From Ensifer sp. BR816 (GTDB lineage Bacteria; Pseudomonadota; Alphaproteobacteria; Rhizobiales; Rhizobiaceae): 64,000 nt of DNA. The first letter of the stretch is position 1. Each line of letters opens with the position of its first letter. The position numbers and the translations under genes were made by a program. Location of the stretch: positions 558,001 to 622,000 of the forward strand of contig NZ_KB905370.1 in NCBI RefSeq assembly GCF_000378985.1, in the 5' to 3' direction. This document shows, in pieces, positions 8,881-17,773 of the stretch. Below the pieces are notes generated by a model. That model saw only the letters and a list, made by a program, of their open reading frames with translations. It did not search any database and had not been told where the DNA came from.

Positions 8881-9678
8881 TCAACCTTGCCGATGTGACT
8901 TTATTAGCCTGTAGGCCAGAGGCAATGCCGCAAACAGCGCCAGCGCGAGGAGGGCAAGCGAAATTTCCTTCGTCGCAAAATCCGAAAGCGACAGCGCATG
9001 GCCGCTCTCGCCCGCGCGGGCGATCACATCATCGAGCTCGCAGCCCAGCCACGCATAGGCAAAGGTGGCCGGAACGATGCCGATGAGCGTGGCGGCGACG
9101 AAGGTGCGCAGCTTCACGTCAAAGAAGGCCGGCGCGATATTGACGATGAAGAATGGAAAGATCGGCGCCAATCGCAGGACGAGCAAATAGAGGAAGGCGT
9201 TGCGCCGAAACCCGTCGGCGAGGCGCTCCAGGAAGCGGCCGGCGCGCTTTCGCAAGAGATCGCCGAGAACCCCGCGCGCGGCGAGAAACAACAGGCTCGA
9301 CCCCAAGGTGGCGGCAAAAACCGCAACCATGCCGCCGAGGAAGGGGCCGAACAGAAAGCCGGCAGCGATCGTCAGCACCGATGCCGCGGGGATCGAAAAA
9401 ACCACCGCGGCGACATAGACCACAAAGAAAGCCAGGCCGGAACGCACGGGATGGGCATCGACATGGAGGCTCAGCGCCTCCTGATGGCGGACGAGCGCCG
9501 ACAGCGAAATATGGTCCTGCAACCCGAGGGCATAGGCCGCCACCCCACCCGCAAGCAGCAGCGCGAGCGGCACGACCCGCCAAAGCGACCGGGTCCGTCC
9601 GGAAATGCCGGCCTCCCGGCCCGACGGCGCGCTCAGGGCCGTCGCCTCCTTTGCCCCGTTTCTGGCACCATGGCTCAT
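8881..9678 (-). CDS. TVP38/TMEM64 (VTT/DedA-like) membrane protein
   Basis: 265 residues starting at the ATG at 9678 (MSHGARNG) with an upstream GAGAG; an in-frame frame extends to 9792 but its start has no ribosome site. Several transmembrane helices; the VTT hallmark is seen as an Ala/Gly-rich core (TIAAGFLFGPFLGG, then GSSLLFLAARG) and the downstream RLAPIFPFFIVN segment. The family comprises inner-membrane proteins linked to lipid scrambling and membrane homeostasis. It is first gene of the probable operon with the flavoprotein and the histidine kinase. Confidence 0.85.
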   Translation of the reverse strand: MSHGARNGAKEATALSAPSGREAGISGRTRSLWRVVPLALLLAGGVAAYALGLQDHISLSALVRHQEALSLHVDAHPVRSGLAFFVVYVAAVVFSIPAASVLTIAAGFLFGPFLGGMVAVFAATLGSSLLFLAARGVLGDLLRKRAGRFLERLADGFRRNAFLYLLVLRLAPIFPFFIVNIAPAFFDVKLRTFVAATLIGIVPATFAYAWLGCELDDVIARAGESGHALSLSDFATKEISLALLALALFAALPLAYRLIKSHRQG

Positions 9679-9807
9679 GAACTTTGCTCTCGGCGATACT
9701 GTTCTTGGCTTAAAAGGACTCCGCTCCGCGAACCAGTAAAGAGTGGTCGCGCCCTTAAACGACAGCGTGATCGGGCGGCTGTGACAACTCACGTTGCCGT
9801 GAGACAG

Positions 9808-9838
9808 GAAAGCCCGCCGGCGGCGGCCGGCGGGCTCC
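9808..9838 (-). terminator. Terminator after the chemoreceptor gene
   Basis: GC-rich inverted repeat GAGCCCGCCGGC/GCCGGCGGGCTTTC read on the minus strand, about 35 bases after the receptor's stop codon, with a short T run following. Confidence 0.65.
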
Positions 9839-9871
9839 TTGATATTGCGTGGGTCTTGACGAGCCTAAACT

Positions 9872-11872
9872 TCAGAACTCTTCCCATTCGCTGCGCGCGG
9901 CAACAGCCGCCGAACCGCCACCGAAGGCACGGGCGACCGTTCCGATCATGCGGCGGGCGGGCGAAGCGACCGGGCGGCTCGTCTCCCTGGCCGGGCTGGC
10001 TGCACGCGCCGGCTCGCGCTCGACCTTGAAATAGGTGATGAGCGTGGCGAGACCGTTCGCTTCGGCGGAGAGCTTGTGCGTCGCCGCATTCGCCTCCTCG
10101 ACCATGGCGGCATTGCGCTGGGTCACCTGATCCATCTGGTTGACGGCGGTGCTCACCTCGCCAAGCCCCGTCGACTGCTCGCGCGCGGCGGTGGCGATCG
10201 AATGGATGTGGTCGTTGATCTTCAGCACCCGCGTCTCGATCTCGCCGAGGGCGGCGCCGGTCGCCTGCACCAGCTTGACGCCGGTGGCCACCTCGCTGCC
10301 GGATTTCGAGATGAGCGCCTTGATATCCTTGGCGGCGCTGGCGGCACGCTGGGCGAGTTCGCGGACTTCTTGCGCGACCACCGCGAACCCCTTGCCGGCG
10401 TCACCGGCCCGTGCCGCCTCGACGCCCGCATTCAACGCCAGCAGGTTGGTCTGGAACGCGATCTCGTCGATGACGTTGGTGATCTGGCCGATCTCGCTCG
10501 AGGCCTGCTCGATGCGCCCCATCGCCTCGATGGCGTTGCGCACGACGGAAGCGGATTCGGCGGCGTTTTCCTTCGCTTCGGTCACCATGACAGTCGCTTC
10601 ATGGGCCCGCTCGGTCGAACTCTTCACCGCCGCGGTGATCTCGTCGAGGGCGGCGGAGGTTTCCTCCAGGGCGGCGGCCTGCTGCTCGGTCCGTTTCGAC
10701 AGGTCGTCGGCCGCCGAGCGCAACTCGGACGCGTTGCCGTTGATCGAGTCCGTCGCCGAACGCACCTCGCGCATGGTCTTCTGCAGGGTCGAGAAGGTTT
10801 CGTTGACGTTCTTCTGCAGTTCCGCGAAGGCGCCCTGGAAGTGGCCGTCCATGTTCTGTGTCAGATCGCCGGCCGCCAGGCTCGCGATCACCCGCCGCGT
10901 TTCGGCGATGCCGCTGTCGATGCTGCCGACGAGCGCGTTGACGCTCGCGGCGAAGCGGTTCAGATCGTCGTTGTCGTAATCCTTGCCGATGCGCTGGGCG
11001 AAGTCGCCGGCGGCCGCGGCCGCAACGACGATGCCGATGCTCGATTGAAGGTCGGCGCTCTTTTCGCGCAGCGCCGCTTCCTGGGCATTGAGCTCGCGCA
11101 CGGCGAGCCCGTTCTGCTTGAAGACTTCGACGGCCGCGGCCATGTCGCCGATCTCGTCCTGGCGCCCGGCAAATGGCACGTCGACCGAGAGGTCGCCGCC
11201 GGCGAGGAGCTTCATCCTGCCGGTCAGGTCGACGATCGGCCGGCTGAGATGATTGGTGCCTACATAAAAGGCCGCGCCGATACCGACGGCCATACCGAGG
11301 CCGGCGATGCCGAGAACGATAACGATGACAGCACTTTCGAAGGCGGCAATGCCATCCGTGATGGCTTGAAGGGATTCGCGGTCGGCGTCGACGACGACGT
11401 CGATCTCCGCCTGGAAGGCCTTGCGGTTGGCGCGGTTGGCCTCGTTGTTGCCCTGCTCGTTGGCCGCCTGCGGCGAGACCTCCCGGCCGAGGCGGGCCGT
11501 TTCCGTGCGGAATGCCTTGAATTCCTCGGCGCGTTTGGCCACGGCGTCGAAGGCCGGCAACCGGTCGGCCGGAACCAGCGGTCGCCAGTCCTGAAGCAGC
11601 GCGTCGATCTTACCGAGGTTCTTGACGATGCCCTCGGCGAAAGGGGTGGCCTTTTCAATCGTCGGCGCGGCGTAGACCCCGCGTGATTCCATGACGACGG
11701 CCGTGACCAGACGATTGAGCCGCTCGCCCTTGAAACTGCGCTCGGATGCGTTCTGGAATTGCTCAAGCTCGTCGTTGTATCTGGATACGATCATCAACGA
11801 CATGCCGGTGATGGCGACCGCCAGCAGGCCCATGATGCCGACGATCAGGTAGATCTTTCCGCGAATTCTCAT
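9872..11872 (-). CDS. Methyl-accepting chemotaxis protein
   Basis: 666 residues from ATG 11872 (MRIRGKIYLIV). Topology: helix near 5-30, a periplasmic helical-bundle sensor of about 150 residues (4HB-like), a second helix near 188-212, HAMP domains, then the methylation and signalling helices with the highly conserved hairpin tip ([23 protein letters not shown]). The C-terminal end EWEEF is a CheR/CheB-tethering pentapeptide, so this should be a high-abundance type receptor that recruits the methylation enzymes. It signals through CheW/CheA. Position beside rpmH-rnpA suggests it is the S. meliloti McpW ortholog; I hold that only loosely. It has its own promoter region with a notable palindrome. 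Confidence 0.93.
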   Translation of the reverse strand: MRIRGKIYLIVGIMGLLAVAITGMSLMIVSRYNDELEQFQNASERSFKGERLNRLVTAVVMESRGVYAAPTIEKATPFAEGIVKNLGKIDALLQDWRPLVPADRLPAFDAVAKRAEEFKAFRTETARLGREVSPQAANEQGNNEANRANRKAFQAEIDVVVDADRESLQAITDGIAAFESAVIVIVLGIAGLGMAVGIGAAFYVGTNHLSRPIVDLTGRMKLLAGGDLSVDVPFAGRQDEIGDMAAAVEVFKQNGLAVRELNAQEAALREKSADLQSSIGIVVAAAAAGDFAQRIGKDYDNDDLNRFAASVNALVGSIDSGIAETRRVIASLAAGDLTQNMDGHFQGAFAELQKNVNETFSTLQKTMREVRSATDSINGNASELRSAADDLSKRTEQQAAALEETSAALDEITAAVKSSTERAHEATVMVTEAKENAAESASVVRNAIEAMGRIEQASSEIGQITNVIDEIAFQTNLLALNAGVEAARAGDAGKGFAVVAQEVRELAQRAASAAKDIKALISKSGSEVATGVKLVQATGAALGEIETRVLKINDHIHSIATAAREQSTGLGEVSTAVNQMDQVTQRNAAMVEEANAATHKLSAEANGLATLITYFKVEREPARAASPARETSRPVASPARRMIGTVARAFGGGSAAVAARSEWEEF

Positions 11873-11928
11873 TTTCCTGCTCCCTCCCGGGCCGCCGCTC
11901 GCCTTTAGCGGGCAGAGGCGCACGGCAT

Positions 11929-11958
11929 ACACGTATTATTAAATACTAAAATACGTGT
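11929..11958. promoter_or_regulatory. Perfect palindrome upstream of the chemoreceptor gene
   Basis: ACACGTATT at 11929-11937 and AATACGTGT at 11950-11958 form a perfect 9-bp dyad with a 12-base AT-rich spacer, 57 bp upstream of the receptor start codon. Size and position suit a dimeric repressor or activator site; the protein is unknown. Confidence 0.5.
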
Positions 11959-12037
11959 GGTTAAGAAATAACTGATGCGGTGGCTGGAATCTGGCTGCAT
12001 ACGCCCGCTACGTTCCACGGCAAGAACGCGGCGGGAA

Positions 12038-12066
12038 TTGACTTTGCCGGACATTTGTCCTTATAA
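12038..12066 (+). promoter_or_regulatory. Housekeeping promoter of rpmH-rnpA-yidC
   Basis: TTGACT at 12038-12043 and TTATAA at 12061-12066 with a 17-base spacer is close to the primary sigma-factor consensus. It lies about 110 bases upstream of the rpmH start. Confidence 0.75.
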
Positions 12067-12174
12067 GCCGCGCACGTCCGGTCAAGCCGTCCGACAGCGG
12101 AGCCATGCCCGGTAACGTAAGCGCTCTTGCAATCTGCAAACCCAAGAAGGGCCGCACACCGCGGTATTAAATAA

Positions 12175-12309
12175 ATGAAGCGTACCTACCAACCGTCCAA
12201 GCTTGTTCGCAAGCGCCGTCACGGCTTCCGTGCACGCATGTCCACCAAGGGTGGCCAGAAGGTCCTCGCAGCCCGCCGGGCTCGTGGCCGCAAGCGTCTT
12301 TCGGCCTGA
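12175..12309 (+). CDS. rpmH: 50S ribosomal protein L34
   Basis: 44 codons. The protein begins [18 protein letters not shown] and ends GRKRLSA, the invariant form of bacterial L34, a small very basic 50S protein. It is the first gene of the conserved rpmH-rnpA-yidC cluster and sits downstream of a consensus promoter. Length equals the family norm. Confidence 0.97.
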   Translation: MKRTYQPSKLVRKRRHGFRARMSTKGGQKVLAARRARGRKRLSA

Positions 12310-12341
12310 GCCGAAGCTGCCCGAAAGCATTGTTTGGGCAC

Positions 12342-12728
12342 ATGACGTCAGAAAAAGACAAGACCCCTGTCGGACGGCTGAAAAGCCGTCCGCAGTTTTT
12401 AGCGGTCAGGGCGGGAGAAGCCCGAAAAGGGTCGCACTTCCTCCTTGAAGTGCTTGACCGGAACGAACCGGAAGGCGAGGCCCGCGTCGGCTTCACCGTC
12501 ACCAAGAAACACGGCAACGCCGTCGAGCGAAACCGCATGCGCCGACGCCTCAAAGAAGCCGTGCGGCTTTCCGCCGGGTTTGCAATGAAACCCGGACACG
12601 ACTATGTGATTGTCGCCCGACGCGATCTCCTGAATGCACCTTTTGACGCATTGACCCGGGCGCTCAAGGATCGCATCGAAAACAAGCCGAAACAGAAACG
12701 GCCCCCGGCCGGTTCCAGGAAACCATGA
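12342..12728 (+). CDS. rnpA: Ribonuclease P protein component
   Basis: 128 residues from ATG 12342; an in-frame TTG at 12330 is less likely. The RNR motif typical of RnpA is seen as [17 protein letters not shown], with the preceding beta strand GFTVTKKHG. The protein binds the catalytic RNase P RNA and assists tRNA 5' maturation. Its stop overlaps the yidC start (ATGA), so the two are translationally coupled. The C-terminus has a basic Lys/Pro-rich tail. Confidence 0.96.
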   Translation: MTSEKDKTPVGRLKSRPQFLAVRAGEARKGSHFLLEVLDRNEPEGEARVGFTVTKKHGNAVERNRMRRRLKEAVRLSAGFAMKPGHDYVIVARRDLLNAPFDALTRALKDRIENKPKQKRPPAGSRKP

Positions 12729-14506
12729 TGGAAAACAACCGCAATTATTTCGTGGCGATAGCGCTCTCGGTGCTGATCCTCGTTGCTTGGCAGTTCCTCT
12801 ATGTCAATCCGAGAATGGAAAAAGACCGGATCGCTGCGGAAAAGGCCCAGCAGACGCAGCAGGCCCAGCCCCAGCAGGGTGGCCAGCAGGCCGCACCCGG
12901 CCAGGCACTGCCCGGTGGCGCTGTCCCCGGCGAAAGCCGCGAGCAGGCGGTGGCCAAGTCTGCCCGCGTGGCGATCGACACGCCGGCGCTTTCCGGCTCC
13001 ATCAACCTGACCGGCGCCCGTTTCGACGACCTGAAGCTCAAGGGGTACCGCGAGACGGTCGACCCGAAGAGCCCGGTCATCACCCTCTTCAGTCCGGCAG
13101 AAACCGCCGACGGCTATTTCACCGAGATCGGCTATATCGGCAGCGACGCGACCGGCTCGATGCCGGGCCCGCAGACCGTCTGGACGCTTTCGGGCGGCGA
13201 CAAGCTGACGCCGGCCACGCCCGTCACGCTCACCTACACCAACGACAAGGGCATCACCTTCGCGCGGACCATCTCCGTCGACGATCGCTACATGTTCCAG
13301 GTCGTGGACAGCATCAAGAACGACAGCGCCGCGCCGGTGTCGCTTTCCTCCTACGGCCGCGTCACACGCTTCAACAAGCCGACAACGCCGAGCATCTACG
13401 TGCTGCACGAAGGCTTCATCGGGGTCGCCGGCGAAAACGGCCTGCAGGAAGTCGGCTATTCGAAGGTCGAGGATGACCAGCCAGTGGAACCGGGCAAATC
13501 GACGGGTGGTTGGCTCGGCATCACGGACAAGTACTGGGCCGCGACGATCGTCCCGCCACAGGAGACGCCATTCGACATCCGCTTCTCTCACTTCGCCGAT
13601 GGCCGCCCGCGCTACCAGAGCGACTATAAGAGCGATGCGATCACGGTTGCACCGGGGCAGTCCGCGGAGGTCAAGAACCTCGTCTTCGCCGGCGCCAAGG
13701 AAGTGCCGGTCGTCGACAATTATGAAGTGGCCTATGCGATCCCGAACTTCGACAAGTTGATCGACTGGGGCTGGTTCTACTTCATCACCAAGCCGATGTT
13801 CAAAATGATGGACTTCTTCTTCCGTCTGTTCGGCAATTTCGGCATCGCCATCCTGATCACCACGATCGTCGTCAAGCTGATCTTCTTCCCGCTCGCCAAC
13901 AAGCAATATGCGTCTATGGCGAACATGAAGAAGGTCCAGCCGAAGATGGAGGAACTGAAGAAGAAGTTCGGCGACGACCGCATGGGGCTGCAGCAGGCGA
14001 TGATGCAGCTCTACAAGGACGAGAAGATCAACCCGCTGGCGGGCTGCTGGCCGATCCTCATCCAGATCCCGGTCTTCTTCGCACTCTACAAGGTGATCTA
14101 CGTCACCATCGAGATGCGTCACGCGCCGTTCTTCGGCTGGATCAGGGATCTCTCCGCCCCCGATCCGACGACGATCGTCAATCTCTTCGGCCTGCTGCCC
14201 TTCGACGGACCGGCCTTCCTGCATCTCGGCATCTGGCCGATCGTCATGGGCGTCACCATGTTCCTGCAGATGCGCATGAACCCGACGCCGCCGGACCCGA
14301 CCCAGGCGATGCTGTTCACCTGGATGCCGCTGGTCTTCACCTTCATGCTGGCGTCCTTCCCGGCGGGTCTGGTGATCTACTGGGCCTGGAACAACACGCT
14401 GTCGATCACCCAGCAGGGCATCATCATGAAGCGCCAGGGCGTCAAGATCGAGCTCTTCGACAATCTGAAGGGGATGTTCGCCAAGAAACCCAAGCCGGCG
14501 GAATAG
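12725..14506 (+). CDS. yidC: Membrane protein insertase YidC/Oxa1
   Basis: 593 residues. An N-terminal signal-anchor helix ([21 protein letters not shown]) is followed by a Gln/Pro-rich linker near 45-65, the large periplasmic beta-sandwich domain of Gram-negative YidC to about residue 340, and then five membrane helices of the conserved insertase core, including [20 protein letters not shown]. The C-terminal tail is basic. It inserts and folds inner-membrane proteins with or without SecYEG. Length and gene order fit alphaproteobacterial YidC. Either of two adjacent ATGs (12725 or 12728) may start it. Confidence 0.97.
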   Translation: MMENNRNYFVAIALSVLILVAWQFLYVNPRMEKDRIAAEKAQQTQQAQPQQGGQQAAPGQALPGGAVPGESREQAVAKSARVAIDTPALSGSINLTGARFDDLKLKGYRETVDPKSPVITLFSPAETADGYFTEIGYIGSDATGSMPGPQTVWTLSGGDKLTPATPVTLTYTNDKGITFARTISVDDRYMFQVVDSIKNDSAAPVSLSSYGRVTRFNKPTTPSIYVLHEGFIGVAGENGLQEVGYSKVEDDQPVEPGKSTGGWLGITDKYWAATIVPPQETPFDIRFSHFADGRPRYQSDYKSDAITVAPGQSAEVKNLVFAGAKEVPVVDNYEVAYAIPNFDKLIDWGWFYFITKPMFKMMDFFFRLFGNFGIAILITTIVVKLIFFPLANKQYASMANMKKVQPKMEELKKKFGDDRMGLQQAMMQLYKDEKINPLAGCWPILIQIPVFFALYKVIYVTIEMRHAPFFGWIRDLSAPDPTTIVNLFGLLPFDGPAFLHLGIWPIVMGVTMFLQMRMNPTPPDPTQAMLFTWMPLVFTFMLASFPAGLVIYWAWNNTLSITQQGIIMKRQGVKIELFDNLKGMFAKKPKPAE

Positions 14507-14526
14507 CCGGCCGGTGCAGCGATCAC

Positions 14527-14558
14527 AAAGCCTCGGACCTCAAGTCCGGGGCTTTTTC
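14527..14558 (+). terminator. Intrinsic terminator after yidC
   Basis: AAAGCCTCGGAC and GTCCGGGGCTTT form a stable hairpin with a 5-base loop, followed by TTTTTCG, 20 bases after the yidC stop. Confidence 0.85.
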
Positions 14559-14740
14559 GTTTGGGCGCCATCGCGACACTGAATAGCGTTGACGCGGGCG
14601 CGCCGCACGGGCATCTGGCGCTACTCAAATCACTGCGCGGATCGGATTCGATTTTTCGGCAATGATGCAGCCAGTCAGGCGGCGGCGACCTCTGTCCCTT
14701 CAAGCGGAGGCGCAGCCGCCCATGCTTCGGAACAATTTGC

Positions 14741-15673
14741 ATGACGGACCCGTCGACCACCTCCGCTCCCTTCGCCGCCAACGAAAAGCTTGGCGCCCTG
14801 CTCGTCTTCGGCTCGGCCTTCTTCTGGAGCTTCGGCGGCGCCATCGCACGCTTCCTGCATATTTCCGATAGCTGGACGATCGTCTTCTGGCGCTGCCTGT
14901 TTGCCGGTCTTTTTCTGCTTGCCTTCATGCTCGTTCGTGACGGACCGCGCGGCACCCTGGCGCTCTTCCGGGGAATGGGCTGGCAGGGCATTGCCGTTGG
15001 GCTCTGCTTCACCACTGCCTCGACCTCCTTCATCATCGCCATTTCCTACACGACGATCGCCAATGTCGTTCTGCTCGGAGCCGGCGTGCCCCTGTTCGCG
15101 GCGCTGATGAGCTGGGTGCTGTTTCGTGAACGGGTCTCGCGTTTTACCTGGGGGGCGATCACCGCCGTGATCTTCGGCGTCGCGATCATGGTGTCGGAGA
15201 GCCTGACGGGGACCGTCTCGCCGGTCGGCGATGCGCTCGCGCTGCTCATCCCCGTCGTCTTCGCACTTGCAACCGTAATCACCCGCCGCTACCCGCATGT
15301 GCGGATGACGCCGGCGACCTGCTTCGGCTGCTTTGCCGCCTGCGCCATTGCGGCAAGCCAGTCGTCCGACCTTTCGGTGACGTCGGGCGAGCTCGCTTTG
15401 CTTTTCGTCTTCGGCGCCTTCAATCTCGGACTTGGCATGGCACTGTTCGTCACAGGCGCCCGGCTGGTGCCGTCGGCGCTTGCCGCTTTGCTCGGCACGG
15501 CGGAAACCGTGCTTGGCCCCGTGTGGGTCGCCATCATTCATGGCGAGGTGCCAAGTGGCCGGACGATCATCGGCGGTGCTCTCATCTTCCTGGCGCTGCT
15601 TGCCTATCTCTTCAACGAGTTCCGACGCCAGCAGAACGGCCCCAGGCGGCCAGTTCGGACGCCGACGCCTTGA
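14741..15673 (+). CDS. EamA/DMT-superfamily transporter
   Basis: 310 residues with ten predicted membrane helices arranged as two EamA repeats (about residues 15-145 and 165-295). The first repeat begins GALLVFGSAFFWSFGGAIARF. Such permeases export metabolites or amino acids by proton exchange; the substrate is not readable. The start at 14741 has GGAACA upstream. It sits between yidC and engB and is separated from yidC by a terminator. Confidence 0.85.
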   Translation: MTDPSTTSAPFAANEKLGALLVFGSAFFWSFGGAIARFLHISDSWTIVFWRCLFAGLFLLAFMLVRDGPRGTLALFRGMGWQGIAVGLCFTTASTSFIIAISYTTIANVVLLGAGVPLFAALMSWVLFRERVSRFTWGAITAVIFGVAIMVSESLTGTVSPVGDALALLIPVVFALATVITRRYPHVRMTPATCFGCFAACAIAASQSSDLSVTSGELALLFVFGAFNLGLGMALFVTGARLVPSALAALLGTAETVLGPVWVAIIHGEVPSGRTIIGGALIFLALLAYLFNEFRRQQNGPRRPVRTPTP

Positions 15674-15727
15674 CATCCATGGCCAAAACCGGGAAGCCAT
15701 GCGCTTTCTCGATGAAGGACCCTGCCG

Positions 15728-16381
15728 ATGGCCGAAACCAGAACCAAAGACGACAAGCCGCTATTCGGCCGGCCGTGGATCTTCATTCGCGGCGTACCCG
15801 CCATGAAGTTCCTGCCACCGGAGGGGCCGACGGAGATCGCCTTTGCCGGACGCTCGAATGTCGGCAAGTCGTCGCTGATCAATGCCCTCGTCGGCCACAA
15901 GGGCCTCGCCCGCACCTCCAACACGCCGGGGCGCACGCAGGAACTCAACTATTTCGTGCCCGACGGCTATTCCGGCGAGGCCGATGACCTGCCGCCGATG
16001 GCGCTCGTCGACATGCCCGGCTACGGCTACGCCCAGGCGCCGAAGGAACAGGTCGATGCCTGGACGAAGCTTGTCTTCGATTATCTGCGCGGGCGCTCGA
16101 CGCTGAAGCGCGTCTATGTGCTGATCGACGCCCGCCACGGCATCAAGAAGAACGACGAAGAGGTGCTGGCGCTGCTCGACAAGGTGGCGGTCTCCTATCA
16201 GATCGTCTTGACCAAGACCGACAAGATCAAGGCAGCCGGCGTGCCGCGGCTGATTACCGAAACGCTCGACACCATCAAGAAGCGGCCGGCCGCCTATCCG
16301 GAGGTATTGTCGACCTCCTCGGAGAAGGGCGCCGGGATCGAGGATCTGCGCGCCGCGATCGAAAACGCCGTGCTGCGCTGA
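15728..16381 (+). CDS. engB: Ribosome biogenesis GTPase EngB/YihA
   Basis: 217 residues. Walker A ([10 protein letters not shown]), switch region ([14 protein letters not shown]), Walker B (VDMPGYGYA), and the specificity motif TKTD are all visible. EngB/YsxC GTPases assist assembly of the 50S subunit. Its place near yidC and argB is the normal rhizobial order. Confidence 0.96.
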   Translation: MAETRTKDDKPLFGRPWIFIRGVPAMKFLPPEGPTEIAFAGRSNVGKSSLINALVGHKGLARTSNTPGRTQELNYFVPDGYSGEADDLPPMALVDMPGYGYAQAPKEQVDAWTKLVFDYLRGRSTLKRVYVLIDARHGIKKNDEEVLALLDKVAVSYQIVLTKTDKIKAAGVPRLITETLDTIKKRPAAYPEVLSTSSEKGAGIEDLRAAIENAVLR

Positions 16382-16515
16382 GGCCGGCCCATGCAGCGCC
16401 GGCCGACGGGCGCTGCGCAACTCTTTGGACCCCTCACTACCCGGACACGTCCGCTGCCCTATCTCCTGGCTGGCGGCGGCGGATGCTCGTCGCCTCAAGG
16501 TCAGAGGAGAGAGAC

Positions 16516-17055
16516 ATGTCCGACTTGATTGTCATAGGTTTCGACGCGCCAGAGGAGGCCGACCGGGTTCTCCTCAAGCTCCACAGCCTCAAGAAGGAAT
16601 ATCTGATCGATCTGGAAGATGCGGTCGTCGTGGTGCGCGACGCCGAAGGCAAGGTGCATCTGAAACAGAGCATCAATCTGCCCACCGTCGGCGCGGCCTC
16701 CGGCCTCCTGTCAGGCTCGCTCTGGGGCGGACTGGTCGGCTTGCTTTTCCTGAACCCGCTCGCCGGCTTTGCCATCGGCGGCGCGATCGGCGCAGGCGCC
16801 GGAGCCCTTTCCGGTTCGCTCGCCGACTATGGCATCGACGACGATTTCATCAAGTCGCTCGGCAGCACGATCCCGAATAACTCCTCTGCCCTCTTCATCC
16901 TGGTGCGCAAGGTGCAGCCGGAAAAGGTTCTCGCCGAACTCGCGGGGCTTCGCGGCCGGGTGCTGAAGACATCGCTGTCGCCCGAGCAGGAGCAGAAACT
17001 GCAGGCGGCCCTCTCGGATGCGCAGACACCGTCGCCGCAAGCGGGGACGTTTTGA
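16516..17055 (+). CDS. DUF1269 membrane protein
   Basis: 179 residues from ATG 16516 behind a strong GAGGAGAGAG site. An N-terminal alpha/beta half (MSDLIVIGFDAPEEAD) is followed by a glycine-zipper hydrophobic region (GLLSGSLWGGLVGLLFLNPLAGFAIGG, split over residues 70-105) and a soluble C-terminal half. This matches the DUF1269 family of uncertain function. It ends convergently against the msrB gene. Confidence 0.8.
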   Translation: MSDLIVIGFDAPEEADRVLLKLHSLKKEYLIDLEDAVVVVRDAEGKVHLKQSINLPTVGAASGLLSGSLWGGLVGLLFLNPLAGFAIGGAIGAGAGALSGSLADYGIDDDFIKSLGSTIPNNSSALFILVRKVQPEKVLAELAGLRGRVLKTSLSPEQEQKLQAALSDAQTPSPQAGTF

Positions 17056-17073
17056 GCCTCGTCGGAGATTGCC

Positions 17074-17097
17074 CCTCACCCGGGCTGCCGGGTGAGG
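17074..17097. terminator. Convergent hairpin between DUF1269 gene and msrB
   Basis: Perfect 10-bp inverted repeat CCTCACCCGG/CCGGGTGAGG with a 4-base loop, between two converging genes. The flanks (TTGCCCCTCAC...) resemble the rhizobial RIME-type mosaic repeats seen elsewhere in this window. Confidence 0.55.
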
Positions 17098-17118
17098 TTG
17101 GGGGAAATGGTTCGCCCC

Positions 17119-17616
17119 TCACACCGCCGCCGGCGCGAAGGTCAGCGCAAGACCGTTGATGCAGTGCCGCTCGCCGGTCGGCGGCGGTCCGTCATCGAAA
17201 ATATGGCCGAAATGACCGCCGCAACGCCGGCAATGGCACTCGGTCCTCGTCATGAACAGGGAATTGTCCGCGCGCGTGCCGATGGCACCGGCAAGCGACT
17301 GCCAGAAGCTCGGCCAGCCGGTACCGCTGTCGTATTTCGCCTCCGAGGAATAGACCGCCAGACCGCATCCAGCGCAATGGAAGATGCCCTTGCGCTTTTC
17401 GTGGTTGAGCGCGCTGCTGAAGGGCCGTTCGGTATCCTCCTGCCTGAGGATGCGGTACTGGGCTTCGCTGAGGACCGCTCGCCACTCGGCATCCGTCCTG
17501 GTGATTTCGAAGGCCTCGCCGTGATTCGAAGCCTGCGCGGGCGGGGCGAACCTGTCTGCGGCGATCCAGGCGGAAAATGCCGCGCCCGCCATGAGGAAAT
17601 TGCGTCGGCTCGTCAT
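17119..17616 (-). CDS. msrB: Tat-exported peptide-methionine (R)-S-oxide reductase MsrB
   Basis: 165 residues from ATG 17616. A twin-arginine signal (SRRNFLM, then an Ala-rich core ending in a QAS site) directs the folded enzyme to the periplasm. The MsrB domain has its zinc cysteines at CAGC (81/84) and CRRC (129/132), the YDSGTGWPSF substrate loop, and the catalytic Cys152 in GERHCING. It reduces methionine-R-sulfoxide in proteins. Export through Tat is unusual for MsrB, which is normally cytoplasmic. It is the last gene of a same-strand run sigma, anti-sigma, FAS1, msrB, suggesting repair of oxidised envelope proteins under sigma control. Confidence 0.92.
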   Translation of the reverse strand: MTSRRNFLMAGAAFSAWIAADRFAPPAQASNHGEAFEITRTDAEWRAVLSEAQYRILRQEDTERPFSSALNHEKRKGIFHCAGCGLAVYSSEAKYDSGTGWPSFWQSLAGAIGTRADNSLFMTRTECHCRRCGGHFGHIFDDGPPPTGERHCINGLALTFAPAAV

Positions 17617-17730
17617 CGGAACCTCCCGTCGGCGGCGTCGCCGCCATCTCGGTTGAAGTATAGAGGGCCTGCGCCTGAAGCGACAAACCAATGCGGATCA
17701 AACCGCCGTGAAGCACCGGCCACGATGGAA

Positions 17731-17766
17731 TGCCACCGGCCCGCGCGAGGCGCGCAGACCGGTGGC
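17731..17766. terminator. Hairpin after the FAS1 gene
   Basis: Nested inverted repeat (CCACCGG/CCGGTGG flanking GCGC/GCGC) just beyond the FAS1 stop. There is no T tract, so it may be an mRNA-stabilising structure and not a full terminator. Confidence 0.4.
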
Positions 17767-17773
17767 CGGGCGC

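Larger units (their letters stand above)
11873..12174. other. Divergent intergenic region, receptor / rpmH
   Basis: 302 bases without a gene. It holds the palindrome upstream of the receptor, and a promoter for rpmH. Nothing else was recognised. Confidence 0.6.

Noticed and set aside
10076-11686. 536-residue frame antisense to the chemoreceptor
   Set aside because: Gly/Arg/Asp-rich shadow of a gene with unmistakable receptor domains.
12602-14224. 540-residue frame antisense to yidC
   Set aside because: Shadow of the well-conserved insertase gene.
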